DNA of 61,129 nucleotides from Micrococcales bacterium (GTDB taxonomy: Bacteria; Actinomycetota; Actinomycetes; Actinomycetales; Cellulomonadaceae), in NCBI GenBank assembly GCA_009785115.1, contig WQWY01000018.1:1-61129 (forward strand). Reading direction: 5' to 3'. Both the position numbers and the translations under genes were made by a program. The notes beneath the pieces were generated by a model. The model saw only the letters and a program-made list of their open reading frames with translations, did no database searches and had not been told where the DNA came from. Positions 32,495 through 41,542 of this stretch are shown one piece after another (the stretch's first letter is position 1; each line of letters opens with the position of its first letter).

Positions 32495-34177
32495 ATGGAC
32501 ACACCGTGGGTCGCGCACTATCAGCCAGGGGTACCGGAGCAGATCGAGCTCCCGACAGAGTCGTTGGTCTCGTTGGTCGAACGTTCCGTGCGCGAGGCGG
32601 GCAGCGCGGTCGCGCTGGAGTTCTTCGGGGCCGAGACGACGTACGCCCAGCTGGGCGAGCAGATCGAGCGTGCCGCCGAGGGGCTGCGCCTGCTCGGCGT
32701 GCAGGCCGGGGACCGTGTGGCGCTGGTGCTGCCGAACTCCCCGCAGCACGTCGTGGCGTTCTACGCGGTGCTGCGGCTCGGAGCGATCGTCGTGGAGCAC
32801 AACCCCCTCTACACCGAGCGTGAGCTGCGGCACATGTTCGAGGACCACGCCGCCCAGGTCGCGATCTGCTGGGACGTCGCGGTGCCCAAGCTGCGTGCCC
32901 TGCCCGACGACGTCTCGCTGGAGCACATCGTCTCGGTGAACATGGTCAAGGCGTTCCCGCTGGCCAAGCGCCTGGCGCTCAGCCTGCCGGTGGCGAAGGC
33001 CAAGGCGCTGCGCTCCAGGTTGACCGCACCCGCCCCCGACACCATGACCTGGTCCCAGCTGCTCGGCTCCGGGCGCCTGGTCCCGTCCCACCCCAAGCCG
33101 TCGGTGAACGACCTGGCCGTCATCCAGTACACCTCTGGCACGACGGGCGCGCCGAAGGGCGCGATGCTGAGCCACCTCAACCTGTTCGCCAACGCCCGCC
33201 AGGGCGAGGCCTGGATGCATGGCGCGCAGTACCGCAAAGAGGTGTTCTACGCGATCTTGCCGATGTTCCACGCCTTCGGGATGACGTTGTTCTTGACCTA
33301 CGGGATCCTCAAGCAGGCTCGGCTGGTGCTGTTCCCGGCGTTCGACGTGGACCTGGTGCTCGACGCGGCCAAGAAGCACCCGCCGACCGTGTACTGCGCG
33401 GTCCCGCCGATCTACGAGAAGACGGCCGCGCGAGCGAAGGAGCGCGGCATCGACCTGCGGTCGGCGAAGTTCTGCATCTCCGGGGCGATGAGCCTGCCTG
33501 ACTCCGTGGTCGAGCTGTGGGAGAGCGTCTCCGGCGGGCTGCTGGTCGAGGGCTACGGGATGACGGAGGCCTCCCCGGTGTGCCTGGGCAACCCGTTCCA
33601 CCCGTCGCGGCGCACCGGCACCATCGGCGTCCCGTTCCCCAGCACCCTGATGAGGGTGGTCGACCAGGACGACCCCACCCGCGAGGTCGCCCAGGGTGAG
33701 CGGGGTGAGCTGCTCATCAAGGGCCCTCAGGTGTTCAGCGGGTACTGGAACAACCCGGAAGAGACCGCCAAGGCGCTGCTGCCCAGCGGCTGGCTGCGCA
33801 CCGGCGACCTGGTCACCGTGGACGCCGACGGTTTCACCACCATCGTGGACCGGGTGAAGGAGCTCATCATCACCGGTGGGTTCAACGTCTCGCCCTCCGA
33901 GGTCGAGAACGTGCTGCGCGCCCACCACGACGTCACGGACGCCGCCGTGGTCGGAGCGCCGACCTCGTCGGGCGGGGAGCGGGTGGTCGCCGTCGTCCTG
34001 CTGCGCACCGGCGTCACGCTGGACGTCGACGCTCTGCGCGAGTGGTGCCGCGAACGCCTGACCGCCTACAAGGTGCCTCGCGAGATCGTCGCCCTGAACG
34101 ACCTGCCCCGCTCCATGCTCGGCAAGGTGCTCCGCAAGCAGGTGCGCGACCAGTACCTCGCTGACACCACCGACTGA
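32495..34177 (+). CDS. fadD: Long-chain fatty-acid-CoA ligase (AMP-binding)
   Basis: 560 residues, cytosolic or peripheral membrane. Adenylate-forming family: P-loop YTSGTTGAPKGAMLSH, FISGAMSL-type block (CISGAMSLPD), GYGMTEASPV, the GWLRTGDLVTVDADGFTTIVDRVKELIITGGFNVSPSEVE hinge region, and the catalytic Lys in PRSMLGKVLRKQ. It activates fatty acids for beta-oxidation or lipid synthesis. It stands alone, with no beta-oxidation genes nearby. Confidence 0.9.
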   Translation: MDTPWVAHYQPGVPEQIELPTESLVSLVERSVREAGSAVALEFFGAETTYAQLGEQIERAAEGLRLLGVQAGDRVALVLPNSPQHVVAFYAVLRLGAIVVEHNPLYTERELRHMFEDHAAQVAICWDVAVPKLRALPDDVSLEHIVSVNMVKAFPLAKRLALSLPVAKAKALRSRLTAPAPDTMTWSQLLGSGRLVPSHPKPSVNDLAVIQYTSGTTGAPKGAMLSHLNLFANARQGEAWMHGAQYRKEVFYAILPMFHAFGMTLFLTYGILKQARLVLFPAFDVDLVLDAAKKHPPTVYCAVPPIYEKTAARAKERGIDLRSAKFCISGAMSLPDSVVELWESVSGGLLVEGYGMTEASPVCLGNPFHPSRRTGTIGVPFPSTLMRVVDQDDPTREVAQGERGELLIKGPQVFSGYWNNPEETAKALLPSGWLRTGDLVTVDADGFTTIVDRVKELIITGGFNVSPSEVENVLRAHHDVTDAAVVGAPTSSGGERVVAVVLLRTGVTLDVDALREWCRERLTAYKVPREIVALNDLPRSMLGKVLRKQVRDQYLADTTD

Positions 34178-34220
34178 CGCGTGCGCTGACGGACCGCTCC
34201 GCTCCGCACGGAAAGCTGGG

Positions 34221-34820
34221 TCACCACCGTCGCCACTCGGTGAGAGCCTCCACCTTGTGGATGTGGGCAGGGCACGTCGTGTCCTTGACGACCGTCCTGG
34301 GCTTGCTCGCCTCGACCAGCAGACCGTCCTGCTGGTAGGTGTCGATCACCCCCTGGATCGCCTTGGAGACCCGAGGGCTTGCGAGGTCGTGAGACACCTC
34401 GGAGGTCTCCCAGATCTGCCCCTTGGAGAAGACCGGAGGGCGGTAGGGGTGGATGACCAGCTCGCTGGTCCCGTCGGGCAACCAGCGAGCGGTGACGATG
34501 GCAAGAGTCAGCGGGATCGGGCGCTTGACGAAGGGGAGCAGCATGATCGCCGAGTCACCGATGATCGAATACAGGCACCCTCTTCGAAAGGTGGTCGACT
34601 CGCCGATCTCCATGGCCTGAGCGGTCCACGGAGACCCCTCGCGAACCAGCGTGTCGTTCATGTTCTCCAGCCGCATCCGGAAACCTTGCGCCATCAGGCA
34701 GCGCACACCCACCTGCACCGCGCGGGCAGGGTCGTCCCGGACGACAAGGCGTCGACCGCGTAAAAAACGGAACAGCGAGGCGTAGTACGCCTCTTCCGGT
34801 TCCTTCCTCTCAGCCCCCAT
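34221..34820 (-). CDS. Unknown protein, last gene of WXG100 cluster
   Basis: 199 residues from the ATG at 34820, 4 nt after the WXG100 stop, so probably coupled. Alpha/beta pattern: SLFRFLRGRRLVVRDDPARAVQVG, RRGCLYSIIGDSAIMLLPFVKRPIPLTLAIVTARWLPDGTSELVIHPYRPP. No signal peptide or clear membrane segment. I do not recognise the family. Position last behind a WXG100 gene and two helical proteins is where chaperone-like or immunity-like partners of type VII substrates sit. Confidence 0.65.
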   Translation of the reverse strand: MGAERKEPEEAYYASLFRFLRGRRLVVRDDPARAVQVGVRCLMAQGFRMRLENMNDTLVREGSPWTAQAMEIGESTTFRRGCLYSIIGDSAIMLLPFVKRPIPLTLAIVTARWLPDGTSELVIHPYRPPVFSKGQIWETSEVSHDLASPRVSKAIQGVIDTYQQDGLLVEASKPRTVVKDTTCPAHIHKVEALTEWRRW

Positions 34821-34824
34821 GCTG

Positions 34825-35115
34825 TCAGATGCTCCAGGTCCGACCGACCCTGGAGTCGGCGTCCTCATATGCCTGAGCGGCGTTCTCGGCCGCTGTCGCG
34901 GCAGCAGCCAGGATGTCGGCCATCGCGGCCATGTCGGCGGCCCACCCCTGGTGGCTGACCGAGAACGCCGTCCGAGCATCGCCATCCCAGCTGCACGCCA
35001 GGACACCAGCAGCGTCGTCCAAGGTCGACAGCGCATCGACGATGCCTTTGTGCGCAGCACGAAGGTCGGTCACGGTGGACAGCACGTGGTCGGGATTGAC
35101 GGAAAAACCAGCCAT
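34825..35115 (-). CDS. WXG100-family protein (EsxA/B-like)
   Basis: 96 residues from the ATG at 35115 (AAAGG upstream; a longer frame to 35136 lacks one). Two helices are joined by the WXG-type turn SWDGDARTAF (Trp-Asp-Gly), with Ala-rich heptads on both sides and a C-terminal YEDAD matching the YxxxD secretion signal of type VII substrates. It would form a helical hairpin dimer with a partner, probably the 400-residue protein of the same operon. Confidence 0.8.
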   Translation of the reverse strand: MAGFSVNPDHVLSTVTDLRAAHKGIVDALSTLDDAAGVLACSWDGDARTAFSVSHQGWAADMAAMADILAAAATAAENAAQAYEDADSRVGRTWSI

Positions 35116-35148
35116 GAGAGAACCTTTCGAGCTCAAGAGATCTAGGGG

Positions 35149-35607
35149 CTACGAGTCTTTCAGCATGTCGCGGACACGCTGCATCGCCTCCTCGAAGTGG
35201 CGATGCGACTCCGCGGCGGCACCGCTGACCTTGGCCGCCGGGCTCGGATCGGCATCCGACCCCTTCTTCTCGGCGTCCTCGTCCTGCTTCAGCCAGACCT
35301 CCCGGAGCGAGGCGAGGTTCCGACGCGACAGCTCGCGCAACGCCCGGGCCGCCGCAGACTCGTCAGCACCCGAGAACACGTCACCGAGCGTTGTCTGGCC
35401 CCCGTCGATGCGCCGCTGCACGGTACGCCACTCGGGACCGAGCTCACCCGCGCGAGCGGCTCGCGCACGCTCCTCCTCGCCCTTGACCGAGGCTGCCTCC
35501 TGAGCCTGGGCCTTCTGGTCGATCTCTGCCTCCAGGGCCTCTATCCGACGATCGATCTCCTCGAACATCGAAGGGAGGTCGGTCGGCAGAGCCTCGTCGG
35601 CGCTCAT
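35149..35607 (-). CDS. Helical hypothetical protein of type VII-associated operon
   Basis: 152 residues, strongly charged. An N-terminal coiled coil (MFEEIDRRIEALEAEIDQKAQ), an acidic/Ala stretch and a second helical region (LRELSRRNLASLREVWL) ending HRHFEEAMQRVRDMLKDS. Its start overlaps the stop of the upstream 400-residue gene (ATGA), so it is translationally coupled. No recognised family; a chaperone or adaptor for the neighbouring secreted proteins is plausible. Confidence 0.65.
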   Translation of the reverse strand: MSADEALPTDLPSMFEEIDRRIEALEAEIDQKAQAQEAASVKGEEERARAARAGELGPEWRTVQRRIDGGQTTLGDVFSGADESAAARALRELSRRNLASLREVWLKQDEDAEKKGSDADPSPAAKVSGAAAESHRHFEEAMQRVRDMLKDS

Positions 35608-36806
35608 GCGAAGACCCTCGCCGCAGCAGCGCGGACCAGAGCCTCATAGAGGTCGACCATGTGGAACGCCGCGTCGACCACCTGGGTCTTGGCCTGGATC
35701 GTCCCGGCGACAAAGTCGTAGATCGTCTCGAGAAGCTTGTAGATCGCTCGGACCACGTCGACGATCACCTGGACCTTCCTGACGGTGTCTGCCGCCGCGA
35801 CCACCCATCCGGCGACGGGAACCGCAGCCTGCGCTGCCAAGATCAGAAGCTCGCGCTGGATGATCTTCAGCTGCTTGAGGATCAGCTTTGCGATCATCTT
35901 CGACACCTCGGCCAGCTTGCTGATCATGGTGCTCACCGCCTCGGCCGGGCCTTGGAGCGCTATGTGAGCCTTCGACGCCAGCGCCGCAACGACGAGGAAC
36001 GCCTCAGAGCCCTTCCCTGTCCAGCTCGCCATCGGTGGGCACAGGCCAGCGACGTTCTCCCCGACAGCGGTGATCGCGTCACCGCTGTGCTTCCACGAGA
36101 TCGACGCCTCGCCGATCCGCGTCCAGTTCCCGGCGAACGGTTTGGTGACCTCCGCGAGCAACGAGTAGCCGAAGAGCTGCTCGAAGAGCCAGTCCACCCC
36201 TCCGAGGATGACCCCCGCTTCCCAACGGACGTTCTTGATCTCTGGCTCCGAGGCGTTGGGCGTCGGCAGGTAGGAGCGGACATCGTGCGTCTCGATGACG
36301 GTGCGCGTCCCGGACAGTCCGTCCTCGACCCGACCCGCGATCCGATCTGCTGTCCCCTCCACCCACTCTCTGGCGCTGGCACCATCCTTGAACGCCCGGC
36401 TGAAGATGTTCTCGTTGTCGTAGCAGTAGAACGTCCCGGCGTCCTCTTTCGGTGCACCGAGCGTCGGCTTCGACGGGGGCGCGTACGGCGGCACGGTCAT
36501 GCCCATCTTCTTGGCCACGCTCGCCGAGGCCTCGTACGCGGCGCGTTCGGCCTCCTCGTAGGTCTGCCGCGTCTCGCCCATCTTCCGGGCACCGGCCTCG
36601 AAGACCTGCGACGACAGGCTCACCACGTTGTCGCCCGCCCAGAGGATCGCGTCGTTGATGGGCCTGAAGAGCTGCAGGATCAGGCCGAGGTCTTGGTTGT
36701 CCAACGTCGCGTAGGTCTTCAGGTGCGCCTGGATCGCCTCGGCGTGACCCTTCTGGCGGGCCAGCACCTGCTCGGCGAGCGCCAGGTTCTCGAAGTCGAC
36801 GTCCAC
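35604..36806 (-). CDS. Large WXG-type (type VII secretion-associated) protein
   Basis: GTG start at 36806 with GGAGG upstream; 400 residues. An N-terminal helical segment (LALAEQVLARQKGHAEAIQA) is followed by a middle region with FYCYDNENIF. The C-terminal half has the WXG-hairpin signature (NWTRIGEASISWKHSGDAI...ASWTGKGSEAFL) followed by long hydrophobic helices (ELLILAAQAAVPVAGWVVAAADTV), as in WXG proteins fused to membrane-interacting tails. No recognisable toxin domain. Heads a four-gene minus-strand operon (36806 to 34221). No core ESX ATPase or channel gene is present nearby. Confidence 0.7.
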   Translation of the reverse strand: MDVDFENLALAEQVLARQKGHAEAIQAHLKTYATLDNQDLGLILQLFRPINDAILWAGDNVVSLSSQVFEAGARKMGETRQTYEEAERAAYEASASVAKKMGMTVPPYAPPSKPTLGAPKEDAGTFYCYDNENIFSRAFKDGASAREWVEGTADRIAGRVEDGLSGTRTVIETHDVRSYLPTPNASEPEIKNVRWEAGVILGGVDWLFEQLFGYSLLAEVTKPFAGNWTRIGEASISWKHSGDAITAVGENVAGLCPPMASWTGKGSEAFLVVAALASKAHIALQGPAEAVSTMISKLAEVSKMIAKLILKQLKIIQRELLILAAQAAVPVAGWVVAAADTVRKVQVIVDVVRAIYKLLETIYDFVAGTIQAKTQVVDAAFHMVDLYEALVRAAAARVFA

Positions 36807-36881
36807 GTCATGGCCTCCAGGGGTAGCGGTTGAGCTCCACTCACCCTAGGAGGCGAGCCCCCTCCTCGTCCGGGTTATTGG

Positions 36882-36901
36882 TGTCCCCACTTCTGGGGAC
36901 A
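36882..36901. repeat. Intergenic TGTCCCCA hairpin, copy 1
   Basis: TGTCCCCA - CTTC - TGGGGACA. It differs at one loop base from the core of the hairpin at 41026-41047. It lies between the type VII operon and the hydrolase gene; probably a terminator, possibly a small repeat family. Confidence 0.55.
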
Positions 36902-37000
36902 TCGCACACCACGAGACGACGCTCGGGGGTCTCGACCTGCTCTCTCTCAGCCTTCCTCGTCGTCTCGCCGCACACCTGCCCCGGGCGAAGACCTCGCGGG

Positions 37001-37681
37001 TCAGCGCGTCGCGGCGAGGCGAGGGCGACGGGCCGCGAGCTCGGCGAGGGCGTCGAACAGGATCGCGGTGTAGGCGGTCGGGGCGTGGAGGTTCACGTCG
37101 TGCCCGGCGCCGGGCAGCACGTGCAGGCGGGCAGAGGGGAGGGCGGCCGTCATGCGGCGCTCTTCCAGACGGAGCGGGTCCATGCGCCCGTTGACGAGCC
37201 AGACCGGCAGCAAGAGCCTGCGGAGGTCGGCCAGCGCGGAGTAGCCAGACATGGCCGCGAGCATGTCCGTGACCACGTGCCAGGTGCCGTCCGGACGCCA
37301 CCAGCCGGCGACCTTCGAGCTGACCTTGCGGTACAGGTTCAGCGGCTTCCCGGCGATCTCGGTGGAGCAGGCCGAGAGCACCACACCGGACAGCACCCCG
37401 GGGTTGCGAGCCGCAAACGCCAACGACGTGTACCCACCGAGCGACATGCCGACGAGCAGCGGCGGGACCGGCTGCGCGGCGACCGCGTCCTCGATCGCGG
37501 CGAGCGCCCCGTGGAACGTGAACCTCTCGTCAGAACGTGTGCCGTGACCAGGAAGGTCGATCGCATGGACCACGTGGCCCGCGTTGCGCAGGGCGTCGGC
37601 CTGCGTCGACCAGATCGCTGAAGAGGTGCGGGTTCCGTGCACGAGGACGACGGGGATGATGGCAGGTACCTCACAAGTCAT
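37001..37681 (-). CDS. Alpha/beta hydrolase
   Basis: 226 residues. PVVLVHGTRTSSAIW (oxyanion region), VHAIDLPGHGTR, nucleophile elbow G-M-S-L-G, catalytic Asp in NGRMDPLR and catalytic His in GAGHDVN. An esterase/lipase-like cytosolic enzyme of unknown substrate. It stands alone and is divergent from the MFS gene. The last residues are basic. The 258-bp gap to 37940 shows no gene. Confidence 0.85.
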   Translation of the reverse strand: MTCEVPAIIPVVLVHGTRTSSAIWSTQADALRNAGHVVHAIDLPGHGTRSDERFTFHGALAAIEDAVAAQPVPPLLVGMSLGGYTSLAFAARNPGVLSGVVLSACSTEIAGKPLNLYRKVSSKVAGWWRPDGTWHVVTDMLAAMSGYSALADLRRLLLPVWLVNGRMDPLRLEERRMTAALPSARLHVLPGAGHDVNLHAPTAYTAILFDALAELAARRPRLAATR

Positions 37682-37939
37682 GGGACGAGTCGGCTCACGG
37701 GCGGGCCGACCCTATCCATCGGCTGACCAGGGCGCTCCCGCAGCGATGTCACTCCATCGGACCGCGGGAACCGGACCACGCCACACCCTAGGTCCGGGCG
37801 AGCCAAGCCACGAGAGGAGCGGGGAAGCTCCCGCAACATCTCCTCATGATCTCCCCGCACGGCCCGCCGCGACCCCGACGGTGCGCGGGTCCAGAGCCCA
37901 GCGCGCACCACCACACCAGACGACGCGTAGCCTGGGACG

Positions 37940-39247
37940 GTGAAGGTGTTAGACGACCTCCGGGTGCTGCTGCGCCTTCCCGGCTTCCGCCGCCTGTTCA
38001 CCGTGCGGGTGGTGTCTCAGGCCGGCGACGGGATCTTCCAGATCGGCCTGGCCACGCTGTTCTTCTTCTCGCCCGAGCGCATGGCGACCGCGCAGGGGGT
38101 CGCCGCGGGGTTCGCGGTGCTGCTGCTGCCGTTCACCGTGGTCGGGCCGTTCGCCGGGCCGCTGCTGGATCGCTGGCGGCGGCGCCAGGTGCTGCTGATC
38201 GCGAACCTGGTGCGTCTGGTGCTCACCTTGATCCTCGCTGCCGTCATCGTCACCCAGGGCGTCAGCGTGGGCGTGTACGTGCTGGCGCTGGTGATCCTCG
38301 GGGTCAACCGCTTCCTGCTCTCCGCGCTGTCGGCGGGGCAGCCGAGGGTGGTCCCGCCCGAGCGGCTGCTGGTCGCGAACTCGCTCACCCCGACCTTGGG
38401 CGGGGTCGCCGCGGTCGTCGGGGCAGGCGTCGGGTTCCTCGTCGGTCGCATGCTCCCGGCCGGGGTGACGCGCGACGGGCTCACGCTCGTCTTCGCAGCG
38501 GTGGTGTTCGGCATCGCGGCGACGCTCGCGCTGCGCCTGGGTGCCGACCAGCTCGGCCCCGACCGTGCCGAGCGCCGGGCCTCCGGCTGGGGAGCGCTGG
38601 GCTCCGACCTGAGGGCCACCGTCACCGACCTGGCCGCGGGCGCCCGTCACCTGGTCGCGCGCCGCACACCCGGTGCGGCGATCGGGGCCATGGGTATCCA
38701 GCGGTTCATGTACGGCGTGAACTTCTTGGCGCTGATCCTCATCAGCCGCAACCTGCTGACCGACCCGGCGGACGCTGACGCCGGGCTGCGCATGTTCGCG
38801 CTGCTCACCGCCGTGTCGTTCCTCGGCAACGGGCTGGCGGTGCTCGTCACGCCCGTGGTGCACGTCGACCCCACCCGGTGGATCGTGGTCTGCCTGGGCA
38901 TCGGCGGGGTCAGCCAGGCGGTGCTGGCCACCACGCCGACGCAGGGTGTGATCGTCGCGGCGGCGATCTTGCTCGGCGTGTCGGTGCAGGGCACCAAGAT
39001 CGCGGTCGACACCATCGTGCAGCGCGACACCAAGGACGCGTTCAGGGGGCGGGCCTTCGCGCTGTACGACGTCGCCTTCAACGCCCTGTTCGTCGCGGCC
39101 GCCGCGCTGGCGGCCACGCTGCTGCCCGACACAGGGTGGACCCGTCTGGCGTTCGTCGCGCTCGCCGTCGTCTATCTGGCCCTGGCTGCTGTGTACACCC
39201 GTGTCCCTCGCTCTCCGCTTGACGTGCCGTGCGAGGCTGGGCGCTAG
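37940..39247 (+). CDS. MFS-family permease
   Basis: GTG-initiated, 435 residues, about 12 membrane segments. The MFS motif between TM2 and TM3 reads GPLLDRWRRRQVLL. The first half is closely packed with hydrophobic helices (GVAAGFAVLLLPFTVVGPFAG, LVLTLILAAVIVTQGVSVGVYVLALVI). Probably an exporter of the drug/small-molecule type. It is followed 27 bp later by the LOV phosphatase gene; whether the two share a transcript is uncertain. Confidence 0.85.
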   Translation: MKVLDDLRVLLRLPGFRRLFTVRVVSQAGDGIFQIGLATLFFFSPERMATAQGVAAGFAVLLLPFTVVGPFAGPLLDRWRRRQVLLIANLVRLVLTLILAAVIVTQGVSVGVYVLALVILGVNRFLLSALSAGQPRVVPPERLLVANSLTPTLGGVAAVVGAGVGFLVGRMLPAGVTRDGLTLVFAAVVFGIAATLALRLGADQLGPDRAERRASGWGALGSDLRATVTDLAAGARHLVARRTPGAAIGAMGIQRFMYGVNFLALILISRNLLTDPADADAGLRMFALLTAVSFLGNGLAVLVTPVVHVDPTRWIVVCLGIGGVSQAVLATTPTQGVIVAAAILLGVSVQGTKIAVDTIVQRDTKDAFRGRAFALYDVAFNALFVAAAALAATLLPDTGWTRLAFVALAVVYLALAAVYTRVPRSPLDVPCEAGR

Positions 39248-39274
39248 AGGCACGCGAACCAGAGGTAGAACCCC

Positions 39275-41008
39275 ATGAGCGATCTGGCGAGAGAGGCGAC
39301 GGCACGCCTCCTCGACGAGCAGACCGGTCTGGAGCTGGCCGCGCGCGCGGTGACCGCGACCCCGTTGTCCATCGTCATCACCGCCGCGACGGACGACGAG
39401 CCGATCGTCTGGGCCAACGAGGGTTTCTTCGAGCTCACGGGCTACACCGCCGAGGAGGTGCTGGGGCGCTCCTGCCGCGTCTTGCAGGGCCCGAACACCG
39501 ACCAGAAGGCCCTGGCCCGGCTCGCCGCTGACCTGCGCGCCGGACGCACCGCGGCGGAGACGCTGCTCAACTACCGCCGCGACAGCACCCCGTTCTGGAA
39601 CCGGATGGTCATCACCCCGGTCCGGGACGCCGAGGGGCGCATCACCCATCACATGGGCATCCACACCGACGCGACCGTCCAGGTGATGACGGAGCAGGCA
39701 CGGGCGGCCGAGCTCGAGCTCGAGCAGAGCACCTCTGGCCGTCTGAAGCTGTTGACCCAGGTGACCGACGCGCTAGCCGAGCACCTGGAGTACCACGAGG
39801 CCGCCGACGCCATGGCGGACATCGCGATCCCGCCGCTGGCGGACTGGGGCTTCGTCGCCCTGTTCGACCAGCGGGGCGCCTTCGAGCACCTCCGGGTGAC
39901 GACGGCCGACCCCGAGAAGGCCGACATCGCCCGCAGGCTCGAAGACGCTGACCACACCTGGGTGGAGATGTCCGAGGAGATCCGCGAGGCCCTGCGCGCG
40001 ACCCCCGACGACGTGCTCATGCCGAAGGTGATCGACACCGCGTACGTGGCCGAGAACACCAGCCCCGACCACGCGGACCTGCTCACCTCGCTCGGCCTGG
40101 GCAGCTGGCTGCTGGTCCCGCTGTTCGCCCGTGACCGGACGCTGGGCCTGCTGGCCCTGGTCAGCGAGAACCTCGACGGGTTCCCCGTGCACACCGTGGT
40201 CACCGCGATCTACCTCGGCCGCCGCGTGGGCCTGGCGCTGGACAACGCCCGCCTGTACCTGTCCGAGCGCTGCTCGGCGCTGACCCTGCAGCACCGGCTG
40301 CTGCCGCGCGCCCTGGACGTGCCCGGCATCGACGTCTCCGCCACGTACCTGCCCTCGGCCCAGCAGGCCGAGGTCGGCGGTGACTGGTACGACGTGCTGC
40401 CCCTCGGTGACGGGGAGGCGGTTCTGACTGTCGGAGACGTCGCCGGTCACGACATGCCCGCCGCCGCGGCCATGGGGCAGATCTCCAGCCTGCTGCGAGC
40501 CCGCCAGTGGGGCGGGGAGTCACCGGCCCAGGTGCTCGACGCCCTCGCCTCGTTGATGACAGGCCTCGGGTGGGACGACGTGGCCAGCATCGTGAGCCTG
40601 CGCTGCCGCACGAGCGAGGCCGGCATCCACGTCGAGTACGTCAACGCCGGCCACTCACCCCCGTTCGTGCGCCTGCCCGACGGCACGGTGAACCGCCTGC
40701 CCCTGGCCCACACCCTGCCCGTCGGCCTCCTCGACCCCACGGCGGTCCATCAGGACGAGCTCGACCTGCCGGTCGGCTCCTTGGTGGTGCTGTACACGGA
40801 CGGCCTGGTCGAACGCCGTGACCGCACCCTCGGCGACGGCATGGCCGCCCTGGCCCAGGCCCTGCGCGAGGCCCCCGCCGGCACCGCCGAGCAGGTGCGC
40901 GACCACCTGGTGAGAGCCCTGGTCGACGAGCACCCCGAGGACGACGTCTGCCTCCTCGTCGCCCGCTGGCCCGGCCCTTCAGCAGACCTGAGCGTCGACC
41001 AACCCTGA
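39275..41008 (+). CDS. LOV-GAF-PP2C (SpoIIE-type) blue-light-responsive phosphatase
   Basis: 577 residues. Residues ~25-135 form a LOV domain: GRSCRVLQGPNTD with the photoactive Cys67, then NYRRDSTPFWNRM supplying both FMN-contacting Asn residues. The usual signalling Gln in the last strand is replaced by His130 (MGIHTD). Next comes a short coiled coil (EQARAAELELEQS) and a GAF domain (~160-340), then a PPM/SpoIIE phosphatase with metal-binding EVGGDWYDV, VGDVAGHD, VNAGHSPP, LYTDGLVERRD and DDVCLLV. Relatives dephosphorylate anti-anti-sigma (STAS) proteins to trigger the general stress response. No STAS or RsbW gene is adjacent. Confidence 0.9.
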   Translation: MSDLAREATARLLDEQTGLELAARAVTATPLSIVITAATDDEPIVWANEGFFELTGYTAEEVLGRSCRVLQGPNTDQKALARLAADLRAGRTAAETLLNYRRDSTPFWNRMVITPVRDAEGRITHHMGIHTDATVQVMTEQARAAELELEQSTSGRLKLLTQVTDALAEHLEYHEAADAMADIAIPPLADWGFVALFDQRGAFEHLRVTTADPEKADIARRLEDADHTWVEMSEEIREALRATPDDVLMPKVIDTAYVAENTSPDHADLLTSLGLGSWLLVPLFARDRTLGLLALVSENLDGFPVHTVVTAIYLGRRVGLALDNARLYLSERCSALTLQHRLLPRALDVPGIDVSATYLPSAQQAEVGGDWYDVLPLGDGEAVLTVGDVAGHDMPAAAAMGQISSLLRARQWGGESPAQVLDALASLMTGLGWDDVASIVSLRCRTSEAGIHVEYVNAGHSPPFVRLPDGTVNRLPLAHTLPVGLLDPTAVHQDELDLPVGSLVVLYTDGLVERRDRTLGDGMAALAQALREAPAGTAEQVRDHLVRALVDEHPEDDVCLLVARWPGPSADLSVDQP

Positions 41009-41021
41009 TCGCCGGCAGCGT

Positions 41022-41051
41022 GATCGTGTCCCCATTTCTGGGGACACGATC
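41022..41051 (+). terminator. Terminator of the LOV phosphatase gene (TGTCCCCA hairpin, copy 2)
   Basis: Perfect 13-bp stem GATCGTGTCCCCA / TGGGGACACGATC with a TTTC loop, 14 bp after the stop codon. Its core repeats the hairpin at 36882-36901. Confidence 0.8.
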
Positions 41052-41137
41052 TCAGTCCACAGGGTGACTGCCTCGTTCGTGGCAGCAAGGTAGGGTGTGG
41101 GTGATTTGACCGATTGCTGAGAAGTGAGGTGTCGGCT

Positions 41138-41542
41138 GTGTCTTTGTCTGACGCGATGTCTGACATGGTCTCTGTCGCGAGAGAACGCCTGGCGCAGCAC
41201 GCCCGTGAGACGCAGGCTCAGAACGACAGCCTGCCTGCTGAGTGCGACCTGGCCATGCTGGGTCGGACGGGTTCGGGTGCGCCTACGGTGATGCGTTGTG
41301 AGGGTGCGGTCGAAGCGCTGAAGGAGGTGCTGGGGTTCTACGCTCAGAACGCGAAGGAGAAGCTGGCGGCTCGCGACGAACAGCTGCGGGAGGGTGCTCG
41401 CATCTTGATGCGGGCCGAGCACGCGAGCTCCGACAGTGCCTCGCAGCTGCAGGTAGAGCAGGCCGCGATGGTGGTGACCCGACACTCCAGCGTTGCTGCG
41501 AGCACCGACACCGACGTGTGCACAGACGCAGAGGACAAGTGA
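41138..41542 (+). CDS. Small helical protein, first gene of the mycosin operon
   Basis: 134 residues from the GTG at 41138 (GAGG upstream). Helical, charged, with LSDAMSDMVSVARERLAQHARE and EALKEVLGFYAQNAKEKLAARDEQL. It has no WXG motif, but its size and helix content suit a type VII substrate or chaperone. Its stop overlaps the mycosin start (GTGA). Confidence 0.65.
   Translation: MSLSDAMSDMVSVARERLAQHARETQAQNDSLPAECDLAMLGRTGSGAPTVMRCEGAVEALKEVLGFYAQNAKEKLAARDEQLREGARILMRAEHASSDSASQLQVEQAAMVVTRHSSVAASTDTDVCTDAEDK

Noticed and set aside
31700..33928. A 742-residue minus-strand frame antisense to dnaB and fadD.
   Set aside because: Its sequence is the His/Gln/Arg-rich type produced opposite GC3-rich genes; only the short intergenic piece at 32225-32446 looks protein-like.
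34178..34220. Possible terminator after fadD.
   Set aside because: No stem longer than a few base pairs could be found in the short convergent gap.
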